Source: Qipengyuania algicida (GTDB lineage Bacteria > Pseudomonadota > Alphaproteobacteria > Sphingomonadales > Sphingomonadaceae). Taken from it: DNA of 64,000 bases. The DNA is taken from contig NZ_WTYA01000003.1 in NCBI RefSeq assembly GCF_009828025.1, positions 228,642 through 292,641 of the forward strand. Reading direction: 5' to 3'. The translations under genes and the position numbers were made by a program. The first letter of the stretch is position 1. Each line of letters starts with the position of its first letter. Below the pieces are notes generated by a model. That model worked only from the letters and a program-made list of their open reading frames with translations, did not search any database and was not told where the DNA came from. This document shows positions 9,741 to 18,524 of this stretch, one piece after another.

Positions 9741-11213
9741 ATGGCGCTGGGGCCGCGTCTCGAGATCCGGCAATCGCAATCGCTGGTGATGACACCGCAA
9801 TTGCAGCAGGCGATCAAGCTGCTGGCGCTGTCCAATCTCGAACTCGAAACCCATGTCGCCGAGGCGCTGGAAGCCAATCCGCTGCTGGAAATTGGCGAGG
9901 TCTCGCGCGATGCCGGCGACAGCGAGACGACCGAGGCGCCGCAGGAGCGCGAAGCCGATGCGCTGATGGATGGCGCGCTCGAATCCGGGGACTCGGCGCT
10001 CGACATCGATACAACTGCTCTCGACCCCGAACGTGCGCCGGGCGACGGCGGCGACTGGGGTCGCGCGGCCAGCACGGGCGGGAGCGGGGAGGAATTGCCC
10101 GATCTCGAGAACCGTGCAGGAGCTGGACCGACACTCGCGCAGCATCTGACCGAGCAAATCGGCACCGCTACCCATGACAGCCGCGAGGCATTGGTTGCCA
10201 GACGCCTGATCGGCGAGATCGACGAGGCAGGCTATTTCATTGGCGACCTTGCGCTTCTGGCCGAGGAGATGGGGATCGCCCGCAGCGAAGCCGAACGCGC
10301 GCTGGAATTGGTCCAGACCCTCGATCCCACTGGCGTCGGCGCTCGCACTCTTTCCGAGTGCCTCGCTCTGCAGGCGCGCGAGGCGGATCGTTACGATCCG
10401 TGCATGGCGCGGCTGATCGACAATCTCGACCTGCTGGCAGCCGGGGATTTCGCGCGGTTGAAGCGGATGTGCGAGGTCGACGACGAGGATTTCGCCGACA
10501 TGCTCGCCGAATTGCGGAGCTACGATCCCAAGCCCGGCCTACGCTATGGCGGCGGCAGCGATACGGCGGTCGTGCCGGACGTGATCGTGGCACCCGGGCG
10601 CAAGGGTGGCTGGGACATCGCACTCAATGAAGACAGCCTGCCGCGGCTGGTGGTCAATCGCGATTATTATCTCGAACTGCGCGAAGGCTGCATCGACAAA
10701 CGCAGCAAGGCGTGGCTCGGCGAACAGCTGACCGAGGCGAGCTGGCTGATCCGCGCACTCGACCAGCGGGCGCGCACGATCCTCAAAGTGGCCGCCGAAA
10801 TCGTCAAGCGGCAGTCAGGCTTCTTCACCGAGGGCGTGATCGCCATGAAGCCGATGATCCTGCGCGAGGTGGCCGAGGCGATCGACATGCACGAAAGCAC
10901 CGTCAGCCGTGTGACCAGCAACAAATATCTCGCCTGCCCGCGCGGTACGTTCGAACTCAAGTATTTCTTCACCAGCGGGGTCGCGTCAGGCGATGGCGAC
11001 GGCGCCAGCGCGGAAGCGGTCAAGCTGCGTATCCGCACCCTGGTCGGCGCCGAGGATCCACGCAAACCTTTATCCGATCAGGCGCTGGTGGATCAGCTCA
11101 ACAGCGAAGGTTACGACCTCGCCCGACGCACCGTCGCCAAATATCGCGAGGCGGCTGGTATCGGTTCGAGTGCCCAGCGCAGGCGGCAAAACAAGCTTGC
11201 AGGTCTCGGCTGA
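9741..11213 (+). CDS. rpoN: RNA polymerase sigma-54 factor
   Basis: Sigma-54, the factor for -24/-12 promoters that needs AAA+ activators for open-complex formation. The N-terminal activator-interacting region is clear (RQSQSLVMTPQLQQAIKLL). An acidic region II spans about residues 60-125, and the C-terminal RpoN box reads ARRTVAKYRE near residue 470. The 490-residue length is typical. It directly follows lptB; the hpf gene usual downstream is absent here and ctrA follows instead. Confidence 0.95.
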   Translation: MALGPRLEIRQSQSLVMTPQLQQAIKLLALSNLELETHVAEALEANPLLEIGEVSRDAGDSETTEAPQEREADALMDGALESGDSALDIDTTALDPERAPGDGGDWGRAASTGGSGEELPDLENRAGAGPTLAQHLTEQIGTATHDSREALVARRLIGEIDEAGYFIGDLALLAEEMGIARSEAERALELVQTLDPTGVGARTLSECLALQAREADRYDPCMARLIDNLDLLAAGDFARLKRMCEVDDEDFADMLAELRSYDPKPGLRYGGGSDTAVVPDVIVAPGRKGGWDIALNEDSLPRLVVNRDYYLELREGCIDKRSKAWLGEQLTEASWLIRALDQRARTILKVAAEIVKRQSGFFTEGVIAMKPMILREVAEAIDMHESTVSRVTSNKYLACPRGTFELKYFFTSGVASGDGDGASAEAVKLRIRTLVGAEDPRKPLSDQALVDQLNSEGYDLARRTVAKYREAAGIGSSAQRRRQNKLAGLG

Positions 11214-11330
11214 ACGACCGCCGATTATGCCCCGTGCAATTGCGCACTCGACAGAGAGGGGGAAAACAGCGCATAATATCAATGACACACCAGTCTATAG
11301 CAGGAAAACACGTCGAGGAATTTACGCGAC

Positions 11331-11370
11331 GTTAACCTTTTCCGTTCAGAGGTTGGCTGGTTAGATTAAC
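11331..11370 (+). promoter_or_regulatory. Possible CtrA-type half-sites upstream of ctrA
   Basis: Two TTAAC elements, in GTTAACC at 11331-11337 and GATTAAC at 11364-11370, lie 60-100 bases before ctrA. CtrA in related bacteria binds TTAA-N7-TTAA and autoregulates; the exact 7-base spacing is not met here, so these are half-sites only. No GANTC (CcrM) site was found in the 218-base gap. Confidence 0.3.
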
Positions 11371-11431
11371 ACGGGGTTCCGGTGGATCGGAACACTGTCA
11401 GACTTACTCAGGGGCCAAGGGGGACCGACCC

Positions 11432-12127
11432 ATGCGTGTATTGCTGATTGAAGACGAACCGACCACCGCCAAGGCGATCGAGCTGATGCTCACCACCGAA
11501 GGCTTCAACGTCTATTCGACCGATCTCGGCGAAGAAGGCCTCGATCTGGGCAAGCTGTATGATTACGACATCATCCTGCTCGATCTGAACCTGCCTGACA
11601 TGCATGGCTACGACGTGCTCAAGAAACTGCGCGTCGCCAAGGTCCAGACACCGGTTCTGATCCTGTCCGGCATTGCCGAGATGGACTCCAAGATTCGCAG
11701 CTTCGGCTTCGGCGCTGACGACTATGTCACCAAGCCGTTCCATCGCGACGAATTGATTGCCCGCATCCACGCTGTAGTGCGCCGCTCGAAGGGGCACAGC
11801 CAGTCGATCATCCGTACCGGCAAGCTGGCGGTCAACCTCGACACCAAGACCGTGGAAGTCGATGGCGCGCGCGTCCACCTGACCGGCAAGGAATATGCGA
11901 TGCTCGAGCTGCTCTCGCTGCGCAAGGGCACCACGCTCACCAAGGAAATGTTCCTCAACCATCTCTATGGCGGGATGGACGAACCCGAACTCAAGATCAT
12001 CGACGTTTTCATCTGCAAGCTGCGCAAGAAACTGGCCCATGCCTGCGGCGGCGAAAACTACATCGAAACCGTCTGGGGCCGCGGCTATGTGCTGCGCGAT
12101 GGGATGGACGAGGCCGAAGCCGCGTAA
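11432..12127 (+). CDS. ctrA: Cell-cycle response regulator CtrA
   Basis: OmpR-type two-component regulator that, in alphaproteobacteria, controls cell-cycle genes, motility and sometimes gene transfer agents. The receiver domain has the acidic pocket EDE (residues 7-9), the phospho-acceptor D51 in [16 protein letters not shown], and the KPF lysine. The winged-helix DNA-binding domain occupies about residues 125-225 ([31 protein letters not shown]). It ends EAEAA, matching the Ala-Ala ClpXP degradation tag of Caulobacter CtrA. Length 231 is normal. Confidence 0.95.
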   Translation: MRVLLIEDEPTTAKAIELMLTTEGFNVYSTDLGEEGLDLGKLYDYDIILLDLNLPDMHGYDVLKKLRVAKVQTPVLILSGIAEMDSKIRSFGFGADDYVTKPFHRDELIARIHAVVRRSKGHSQSIIRTGKLAVNLDTKTVEVDGARVHLTGKEYAMLELLSLRKGTTLTKEMFLNHLYGGMDEPELKIIDVFICKLRKKLAHACGGENYIETVWGRGYVLRDGMDEAEAA

Positions 12128-12155
12128 CGGATTGCTCCGATATGGAGGGCGATTG

Positions 12156-12186
12156 GGCCGGTTCTCGCGAGGGAACCGGCCTTTTT
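12156..12186 (+). terminator. Rho-independent terminator after ctrA
   Basis: A perfect 9-bp stem, GGCCGGTTC at 12156-12164 paired with GAACCGGCC at 12173-12181, encloses an 8-base loop and is followed directly by TTTTT. It sits 29 bases past the ctrA stop and should end that transcript. The roughly 300 bases from here to the next start hold no other recognisable feature. Confidence 0.92.
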
Positions 12187-12482
12187 GCATGGCAATCCGA
12201 ATCCGGAATGGAGGCTTTAGAGCGTGCCAGCATAGGTTTCCGTCCTACACTTCACCTGGACCGAACGAGGCCATTTTGTCCGGAACGTTTTGAGTTAAAG
12301 GGTGTTTCTGCTTTGAATTTGATCGACACAGACAATGCGCTCTTGCCTGAGCCGATTGCCCTTCTAGTCGCTTCAGAAGTGCGTTTGTTCCATCAATCGT
12401 CAGGCAGGCGTTCAGAGTAATGGTGTTGCTTACGCCTTGGGGAAACGGCCCTGTGAACGATATACCGGACAAGGGAGACGAT

Positions 12483-12905
12483 ATGCGGTGCAATCCGGGT
12501 GCAGCCACACGCAGTGTCATCGTTGTCGACGACGACCCGATCAACGCCATGCTGTTGACCGAAATCTGCAATGCGGCGGATTGGGAGGTCACCGGTTGCG
12601 CTACCTCCAGCCATGAAGCGCTGGAGATGCTGGATCAGTCGGCCCCCAGCTGTATGATTATCGATTACAAGCTCGATGGGGAGAAGACCGGGCTCGATTT
12701 GAACTACGAGATCAAGCGGGCCCGCCCCGAACTGTTCACGATCATGGTCACCGGCTGGGACATCAACGATATCGCCGCGCATATCGATGGCCCGCAACCC
12801 GATCGCATCCTGCGAAAACCGATCCCGGCCAATATATTGATGGACATGCTCGACGGCCTGGTTGGACATAGCAATGTGGTAAGCCTGCGCAGCGCGTCAA
12901 ATTGA
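12483..12905 (+). CDS. Single-domain response regulator
   Basis: A 140-residue CheY-like receiver with no output domain. Acidic residues VVDDDP begin near residue 14, the predicted phospho-acceptor is D61 (MIIDYKLDGEKTG), and the conserved lysine is in LRKPIPA. The ATG at 12483 is preferred over an earlier one at 12420 because AAGGGAGA lies just upstream and the receiver fold starts soon after. The partner kinase is not in the window, so the pathway is unknown; a stand-alone receiver suggests phosphorelay or protein-interaction output. Confidence 0.85.
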   Translation: MRCNPGAATRSVIVVDDDPINAMLLTEICNAADWEVTGCATSSHEALEMLDQSAPSCMIIDYKLDGEKTGLDLNYEIKRARPELFTIMVTGWDINDIAAHIDGPQPDRILRKPIPANILMDMLDGLVGHSNVVSLRSASN

Positions 12906-13059
12906 GCAGCATTGTGCGATTACCCCGGAATGGACGATCAGGATTCCATCGGTGATGGTCGTCGATCCGATCTCTCCGTAGAAACCGTTAGCGAGCGCGG
13001 CACGGGCAAAATTCGCATTTTCTCTGGATCTGCACGCCCTCGGGCCTAGACAGATTTCC

Positions 13060-14583
13060 ATGCAGCGCTCCGCCAATGAAGCAACGCCCGCCCGTGTCGC
13101 CCTGATCGGGGGAATCGTCACTTTCGCTTTTCATGCATTGCTCGCCGGTCGCTATGACCTTTTCCGTGACGAGCTCTATTTCATCGTCTGCGGCCAGCAT
13201 CCCTCTTTCGGCTATGTCGACCAGCCACCGCTGGTACCTCTGGCTGCTGCCGCACTGTACAAGCTAGGGCTTGGTGCTTGGGGGCTGCGCCTGCCGGTAG
13301 CAGCCGCCGCCGGAGCGCTCGCATGGCTGACTGGCACCTTCGCCCGAAAACTTGGCGGTGGAACAATCGCAGTTGCAGTGGCAACATTGGCCACCGCCAT
13401 CGCCCCGATGTTGATGGGATTGACTGCCACCCTCAACACCTCCGCATTCGATCCGCTGTGCTGGACGGCAGTTGCTCTGCTGGTAGTTTATGCCCTGCGA
13501 AAAGATAATGACCGTGCGCTGATCTGGGCCGGGGCGATCACCGGCATCACGCTTGAAATCAAATATGCGATTCTCTTCTGGATCGTGGGGTTGGTCCTGG
13601 GTCTGCTGTTGACCCCGCAACGTCGTATTCTGTTGCGCCCTGCGCTGTGGATTGGCGCAGCACTGGCCGCAGCGATCGCCGCTCCATCCTTCGTCTGGCA
13701 AATGCTACACGGCTTTCCTTTCCTCGAACTCGGAGAAGCCGCGGGCGGCAAGAATGCCGCCATCCCGCTCGGATCGTTCCTCACGAATCAGGTGATGGTG
13801 ATGAACCCGGCCTTCGCTCCACTTTGGATTGCCGGGCTGGTGGCACCCTTCATTGTGAAACCGCTGAAAGACCTGCGCTTCATTCCGATTGCCTGCCTGA
13901 TAGTGTTCGCAATCGTCAGGATCGGCCATGGCAAGGATTACTACCTCTCGCCGCTCTATCCCAGCCTGTTCGCAATCGGCACGGTCGCGCTGGCAGGGTT
14001 GGTACGAGCCAGGCTTGCCAGAATTGTCGCAGGAATTGCCGTTGCTGGCGGTGTGGCAGTTTCTGCCGCCGCGGCACCCATTGCACTGCCAATCCTCTCA
14101 CCGTCGCAACTCGTCCACTATATCGAGCGCACCGGTATCTCGCCGCAAAAGCAGGAGCGCAGCTTCAAGGGCACCGTGCTCCCGCAAACCTTTGCCGACC
14201 AGCTCGGCTGGCATGATTTCACCCGGCAGGTCGAAGCGGCATGGGCGAAAATTCCCACCGATGAACGAGCGCGCACCGCAATCAAGGTCGACAATTACGG
14301 CGAGGCCGCTGCACTCGATATCTATGGCAAGGGGCTGCCCCCTGTGCTCAGCGGCCATAACCAATATTATCTCTGGGGCCTGCGCGGGCAGGACCCGGTC
14401 AATGTGATGGTGGTGCAGTTCGATTTGCCTTCGCTGCGCCCGCATTGCCGCAGCACGAAATTGCTCGGCAAGACCTATTCGCGCTTCGCAATGGCCTATG
14501 AGAACGACAAGGTCATCGCGCTGTGCATCGGGGTCAAGCCTTCGCTGCAACAGCTGTGGCCGACGACCAAGCACTTCGGATAA
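13060..14583 (+). CDS. GT39-type integral membrane glycosyltransferase
   Basis: Predicted polyprenyl-phosphate-dependent glycosyltransferase of the ArnT/PMT superfamily, 507 residues. The first periplasmic loop has the family acidic pair (YDLFRDELYFI), followed by about ten hydrophobic helices and a soluble C-terminal domain from about residue 350. Such enzymes move a sugar from a lipid carrier to lipid A, protein or cell-surface glycan in the periplasm. Acceptor and sugar cannot be inferred. It lies in tandem with trmB (64 bases apart) but no functional link is apparent. Confidence 0.82.
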   Translation: MQRSANEATPARVALIGGIVTFAFHALLAGRYDLFRDELYFIVCGQHPSFGYVDQPPLVPLAAAALYKLGLGAWGLRLPVAAAAGALAWLTGTFARKLGGGTIAVAVATLATAIAPMLMGLTATLNTSAFDPLCWTAVALLVVYALRKDNDRALIWAGAITGITLEIKYAILFWIVGLVLGLLLTPQRRILLRPALWIGAALAAAIAAPSFVWQMLHGFPFLELGEAAGGKNAAIPLGSFLTNQVMVMNPAFAPLWIAGLVAPFIVKPLKDLRFIPIACLIVFAIVRIGHGKDYYLSPLYPSLFAIGTVALAGLVRARLARIVAGIAVAGGVAVSAAAAPIALPILSPSQLVHYIERTGISPQKQERSFKGTVLPQTFADQLGWHDFTRQVEAAWAKIPTDERARTAIKVDNYGEAAALDIYGKGLPPVLSGHNQYYLWGLRGQDPVNVMVVQFDLPSLRPHCRSTKLLGKTYSRFAMAYENDKVIALCIGVKPSLQQLWPTTKHFG

Positions 14584-14647
14584 TGATGTCGGGCATTATG
14601 CGCCTGCCCTCTCGACAAGTGCCGACCGGATTGCCAAGCGGCACGGC

Positions 14648-15346
14648 ATGAGTGCACATAAGGAAGGCGATCCGACGACTCTCAAACGGCTGTATGGCCG
14701 CAGCCAGGGCAAACCCTTGCGTGCGGCGCAGCAGGAACTGGTCGATACGCTGCTACCCCAGATCGCGCCGCCTCACGAAGGACCGCTCGATTCCCGCGCG
14801 CTGTTCGGTGACGATCGTCCACTCCATTTCGAAATCGGTTTCGGAGGCGGCGAACACCTTGCCTATCGCGCAGACCTGCTGCCCGACCATGGCTTCATCG
14901 GTGCGGAGCCTTTCGTCAATGGCGTGGCGCAGGCGCTGACTCATGTGCGTGACCAGCGCCTTGCCAATGTGCGAATCCATCATGGAGATGCGCTGGAAAT
15001 GCTCGAACGGGTGCCGGACGGATCGCTGTCGATGCTTTACCTCCTCCATCCGGATCCCTGGCCCAAGGCCCGCCATGCCAAGCGCCGGATGATGAACGAC
15101 GGCCCTTTGCAGATGATTGCCAACAAGCTCAAAACTGGCGGGGAGTTTCGCTTCGGGACCGACCATCCCGTTTACCTGCGTCATGCGCTGATGGTGATGC
15201 GCCGCTTTACCGATAGCTTCGAGTGGTTGGTTGACGGTCCGCAGGACTGGCAAAACCGCCCTTCCGGCTGGCCCGAGACACGCTACGAAGCAAAGGCTCG
15301 CAGGCAGGGCCACGAAGTCTGGTACTTTAGATTTAGACGACGCTAG
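14648..15346 (+). CDS. trmB: tRNA (guanine-N7-)-methyltransferase
   Basis: Methylates G46 of tRNA using S-adenosylmethionine. The SAM-binding motif LHFEIGFGGGEHL, the GAEPF segment and the catalytic stretch HPDPWPKARHAKRRM are all present, with the C-terminal SWFEK-like region as WPETRYEAKARRQG. The ATG at 14648 (MSAHKEGDP) gives 232 residues, standard for the family; an earlier in-frame start adds unrelated sequence that overlaps the previous gene. This is the last clearly chromosomal gene before the integrative element. Confidence 0.93.
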   Translation: MSAHKEGDPTTLKRLYGRSQGKPLRAAQQELVDTLLPQIAPPHEGPLDSRALFGDDRPLHFEIGFGGGEHLAYRADLLPDHGFIGAEPFVNGVAQALTHVRDQRLANVRIHHGDALEMLERVPDGSLSMLYLLHPDPWPKARHAKRRMMNDGPLQMIANKLKTGGEFRFGTDHPVYLRHALMVMRRFTDSFEWLVDGPQDWQNRPSGWPETRYEAKARRQGHEVWYFRFRRR

Positions 15347-15360
15347 AGTGCGATATTCTT

Positions 15361-15438
15361 GTAATCACAAGTACTTAGATGAATCGACTTACGCCAGAAT
15401 AGCCTCCATTTCGCTCCTTTTTCCGCTTGCGTGATTAC
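15361..15438. repeat. Inverted repeat between trmB and integrase
   Basis: GTAATCAC at 15361-15368 and its reverse complement GTGATTAC at 15431-15438 flank a 62-base AT-richer stretch. The position, between trmB and the integrase start, suits integrase arm or core sites at the left attachment end, but the direct-repeat partner needed to prove an att site is not in the window. Confidence 0.35.
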
Positions 15439-15473
15439 CCGGTGATTGCCAGAAAAGGGACACGAGGTTCCGG

Positions 15474-16679
15474 ATGGCAACAGGAAAAATCACCAAAAAA
15501 ACGATAGATGCGCTCGAGGCTGGCAGCTCGAGCCAATTTCTATGGGACACTGATCTCAAGGGTTTTGGCGCCAAGATCACTCCTTCTGGAAATATCTCTT
15601 ACGTCCTTCAATTCAGGATGGGAGGACGCGAGACAATCGCTCGGCGCTATACGATCGGCGCACATGGGTCTCCATGGACACCTACGACCGCCCGCTCGGA
15701 AGCCGAACGCCTTCTCCTGCTCGTCGGCCAGGGCATCGATCCTGTGGAGGCTGACAAACAGAGGCGTCGCGAGGCCGTTGATCTGGCGTTCGACAATTAT
15801 GCGCAGCTTTTCACCCGTTCCTGCAAAGGCGAGGGATGGCGGCGCTTGGTCGAGCGCGTGGTCAGGCTTCATCTTGAGCCAGTTCTGCACAAAAAGCCGC
15901 TGCCTTCGATCACCAGGGCCGACATCGTATCCGTTCTCGACCAGATGCCTGACGACCAGATCGCAAACAGGCGCAATGTCTTCGCTGTCATGCGCCGCCT
16001 GTTCCGCTGGGCCGTCAGTCGTGGCGATCTCGATCGCAGCCCGATGGAAGGAATGGAAACGCCGCCTCCGGTGAGGCCAAGGGATCGCTGGCTTGCGGAC
16101 GATGAATTGCGCTTGATCTGGAGTGCCACTCCCGAGTGCCATCATTGCTTCGGTCCGATCGTCCGCTTGCTGATAACTACCGGGCAAAGGCGCGAAGAAG
16201 TGAGCGGAATGCAGTGGCAAGAACTAGACCGCAGACAGCGGCTTTGGGCGCTGCCCAGTCAGCGAACGAAAAACAACGAGCCCAACACGATTCCGCTGAA
16301 CCAGCTTGCGGTTGCCGAGCTGGATGCCTTGGCGGGCGGCGAGAAATGGCCCCGCAAGGGCCGTGTGTTTGCGACGGCGAGCGGCGCGCGCTTTACCGGC
16401 TATCACAAGGGCAAGGCGAAGCTGGACAGCGTCATCGAGGAGCGTGAAGGCGAACCACTGCCGCCGTGGCGCCTGCACGATCTGCGAAGAACCCTTGCGA
16501 CGAATTTCCAGCGGCTCGGCGTACGATTCGAGGTGACCGAAGCGGTGCTCAACCACGTCAGCGGCTCGCGCGCCGGGGTGGCAGGCGTCTATCAGCGCCA
16601 CGACTGGAAAGAGGAGAAGGTCCAGGCACTCGGCGACTGGAACGATCATCTGACCCGGATTCTCACAGCTCGAACTTGA
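15474..16679 (+). CDS. Tyrosine recombinase, ICE integrase
   Basis: Site-specific recombinase expected to integrate and excise the element. The 401-residue protein has an N-terminal arm-binding domain (DUF4102 type: KKTIDALEAGSSSQFLWDTDLKGFGAKI), a SAM-like core-binding domain around residues 100-190, and a C-terminal catalytic domain. Visible catalytic residues are the first Arg in TTGQRREEVSG, the HDLRRT block, the second His in LNHVSG and the nucleophilic Tyr in GVYQRHDW. It faces away from trmB and no tRNA gene flanks it. Confidence 0.92.
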   Translation: MATGKITKKTIDALEAGSSSQFLWDTDLKGFGAKITPSGNISYVLQFRMGGRETIARRYTIGAHGSPWTPTTARSEAERLLLLVGQGIDPVEADKQRRREAVDLAFDNYAQLFTRSCKGEGWRRLVERVVRLHLEPVLHKKPLPSITRADIVSVLDQMPDDQIANRRNVFAVMRRLFRWAVSRGDLDRSPMEGMETPPPVRPRDRWLADDELRLIWSATPECHHCFGPIVRLLITTGQRREEVSGMQWQELDRRQRLWALPSQRTKNNEPNTIPLNQLAVAELDALAGGEKWPRKGRVFATASGARFTGYHKGKAKLDSVIEEREGEPLPPWRLHDLRRTLATNFQRLGVRFEVTEAVLNHVSGSRAGVAGVYQRHDWKEEKVQALGDWNDHLTRILTART

Positions 16680-16717
16680 CGCCCCCTTCCGAAGGTTAGG
16701 CTCTCGGGGTACGGACG

Positions 16718-16785
16718 TTTCGATAACTGTCGAAATAGTTCTTGACGTCGGCTGACGTCGCTCATATTTCCATCTTCATGGAAAT
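16718..16785 (+). promoter_or_regulatory. Predicted ars promoter and ArsR operators
   Basis: Two dyads lie here: TTTCGA-N6-TCGAAA at 16718-16735 and ATTTCCAT-N4-ATGGAAAT at 16766-16785. Between them TTGACG (16742) resembles a -35 hexamer with a weak -10 near 16765. The second dyad overlaps the predicted arsR start codons, a position suited to autorepression. ArsR proteins do bind such dyads; assignment of these particular ones is inference. Confidence 0.5.
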
Positions 16786-17131
16786 GAATTCACCGGCAGC
16801 GATCGAAGCGCTTGGCGCTCTTGCGCAAGAGCACCGACTGGCGCTGTTTCGGCTGCTCGTTCAAACGGGCCAAGACGGTTTGCCAGCCGGCGCGATCGCC
16901 GAGGCGCTCGAAATTCCCAACTCGTCCTTGTCGTTTCACCTGGCGCACCTCACGCGTGCGGGACTGATTCAGCAGCGGCGTGAGGGCCGTTCTCTCATCT
17001 ACAACGCCGACTACGAAGCGATGAACGCCTTGGTCGCCTTCCTGATGGAGAATTGTTGCGGCGGCCAGGACTGCGCTTCGTCCGCCGCCGGCGGAATCTC
17101 AACGGACCAATCGGAAAGGAAAACCGCATGA
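16778..17131 (+). CDS. arsR: ArsR family arsenic-responsive repressor
   Basis: Small winged-helix repressor that leaves DNA when it binds As(III), derepressing the genes that follow. The helix-turn-helix is at about residues 35-75 (AEALEIPNSSLSFHLAHL). Metal-binding cysteines appear C-terminally in ENCCGGQDC, the arrangement seen in repressors linked to Acr3 operons rather than the CVC motif of E. coli ArsR. Start choice: ATG at 16778 (or 16784) gives the usual 115-117 residues; an upstream TTG overlaps the likely -35 box. The stop overlaps arsI (ATGA). Confidence 0.9.
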   Translation: MEMNSPAAIEALGALAQEHRLALFRLLVQTGQDGLPAGAIAEALEIPNSSLSFHLAHLTRAGLIQQRREGRSLIYNADYEAMNALVAFLMENCCGGQDCASSAAGGISTDQSERKTA

Positions 17132-17562
17132 AGCGCTTGCATGTGCATGTCGGCGTGGCCGACCTCGACCAGTCCATCCGCTTTTACTCGGCTCTGTTCG
17201 GCGCCGGTCCCACGATGGCCAAGCCGGATTATGCCAAGTGGATGCTCGAGGATCCGAGCGTGAATTTCGCGATCTCGGCGAATAACGCGCACAAGGGCAT
17301 CGAGCATCTTGGCATTCAGGTGGACGACCAGGTCGAGCTGGCCGAAGTCTACAGCAGGCTAGAGGCTGCCGGTCGACCCAGAGTGGAGGAAGGTTGCACG
17401 ACCTGCTGCTACGCCAAGTCTGAGAAAAGCTGGGTAGCCGATCCTGATGGTGTCTTGTGGGAAACCTTCCACACGACCGGCAGCTCGACGGTCTATGGAA
17501 GGAGCATCGACCTGGTCGCCGGTGCCGAAACCGACGCATGCTGCGGAAAGGTCGCTGCGTGA
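17128..17562 (+). CDS. arsI: ArsI/CadI-type glyoxalase-fold C-As lyase
   Basis: Predicted non-haem iron dioxygenase that cleaves the carbon-arsenic bond of methyl- or aryl-As(III), 144 residues. The vicinal-oxygen-chelate fold is evident (MKRLHVHVGVADLDQSIRFY; GIEHLGIQVDD). The vicinal pair C93-C94 in CTTCCYAK, which binds trivalent organoarsenicals in characterised ArsI, is present, as is the WVADPDGVLWETFHT block with the metal-ligand Glu. GGAAAGGA is a good ribosome site. CadI-type cadmium-induced proteins share this family, but the ars context favours ArsI. Confidence 0.88.
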   Translation: MKRLHVHVGVADLDQSIRFYSALFGAGPTMAKPDYAKWMLEDPSVNFAISANNAHKGIEHLGIQVDDQVELAEVYSRLEAAGRPRVEEGCTTCCYAKSEKSWVADPDGVLWETFHTTGSSTVYGRSIDLVAGAETDACCGKVAA

Positions 17563-18077
17563 CCGCGGTCTACAATGTCCTGTTCCTGTGCACGGGCAAC
17601 TCGGCACGCTCCATCCTCGGCGAAGCTCTCCTCAACAAGATGGGCGAAGGGCGCTTTCGCGCCTTTAGCGCAGGCAGCAAGCCCAGGGACCAAGTGCATC
17701 CGATGACGCTCGAAGTGCTCGCGAGCTTCGGTTACCGTACCGCAGCCCTGCGTTCGAAGAGTTGGAGCGAATTCACCGAGCCGGGCGCGCCGAAGTTCGA
17801 TTTCATCTTCACCGTCTGCGACAATGCCGCTGGCGAGAGCTGTCCGGTCTGGCCCGGCAAGCCGATCACGGCCCACTGGGGTGTCGAGGACCCCGCAGCG
17901 GTCGAAGGCGACGGGCAGCGACGGGCCTTCGTCGATGCGCTGAGCTACCTCAAACGGCGGATCGAACTCTTCCTGATGCTACCGCATGACAGCGTTGAGG
18001 AGATGGCGATGCGCGGCCAGTTGGCCGCCATCGGCCGCGAGGAAGGCGCAAGCGCCAAAGCGAGGGAGGCCGAATGA
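17559..18077 (+). CDS. arsC: Arsenate reductase, low-molecular-weight phosphatase type
   Basis: Reduces As(V) to As(III), probably thioredoxin-coupled. The 172-residue protein has the P-loop LCTGNSARS (CX5R) near the N-terminus and the second and third redox cysteines in TVCDNAAGESCPVW, matching the pI258-type cysteine relay. It starts at GTG 17559, overlapping the arsI stop (GTGA); an earlier in-frame ATG lies inside arsI and is not favoured. A second, unrelated arsenate reductase follows immediately. Confidence 0.88.
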   Translation: MTAVYNVLFLCTGNSARSILGEALLNKMGEGRFRAFSAGSKPRDQVHPMTLEVLASFGYRTAALRSKSWSEFTEPGAPKFDFIFTVCDNAAGESCPVWPGKPITAHWGVEDPAAVEGDGQRRAFVDALSYLKRRIELFLMLPHDSVEEMAMRGQLAAIGREEGASAKAREAE

Positions 18078-18502
18078 GTACCGACATCGTCATCTACCAC
18101 AATCCCGAGTGCGGGACCTCGCGCAATGCGCTCGCCATGATCCGCAATGCGGGGATCGAGCCACATGTGGTGGAATATCTCAAGACGCCGCCCTCGCGCG
18201 CCATGCTCGAAAGTCTGATCGCCCGGGCTGGCCTTTCACCGCGCGACCTGTTGCGGGAGAAGGGTACGCCGTTCGCCGAACTCGGCCTAGGCGATCCTGA
18301 TCTGTCCGACGAACAGCTTGTCGATGCGATGATGGAATACCCGATCCTCATCAATCGGCCGCTTGTGGTCTCGCCGCTCGGCGTGAAACTGTGCCGCCCG
18401 TCAGAAGCAGTGCTCGATCTCACCCCCGCCGAGCAGCAAGGCGCCTTTGCCAAGGAAGATGGCGAAGCGGTCGTGGATACCGATGGCAGGCGCCTGCGCT
18501 GA
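18074..18502 (+). CDS. arsC: Arsenate reductase, glutaredoxin type
   Basis: R773-type ArsC of 142 residues, expected to reduce arsenate with glutathione and glutaredoxin. The catalytic Cys lies in [12 protein letters not shown], and the conserved substrate-binding segment [21 protein letters not shown] is present. Its ATG overlaps the preceding stop (ATGA). Having two mechanistically different arsenate reductases translationally coupled in one operon is redundant on its face and may hedge against limits in thioredoxin or glutathione supply. Confidence 0.9.
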   Translation: MSTDIVIYHNPECGTSRNALAMIRNAGIEPHVVEYLKTPPSRAMLESLIARAGLSPRDLLREKGTPFAELGLGDPDLSDEQLVDAMMEYPILINRPLVVSPLGVKLCRPSEAVLDLTPAEQQGAFAKEDGEAVVDTDGRRLR

Positions 18503-18524
18503 CGCAGTTTCAGGAACACACCGA

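Noticed and set aside
15347..15473. tRNA gene as integration target
   Set aside because: No cloverleaf or conserved tRNA sequence can be drawn in this gap or at the trmB end.
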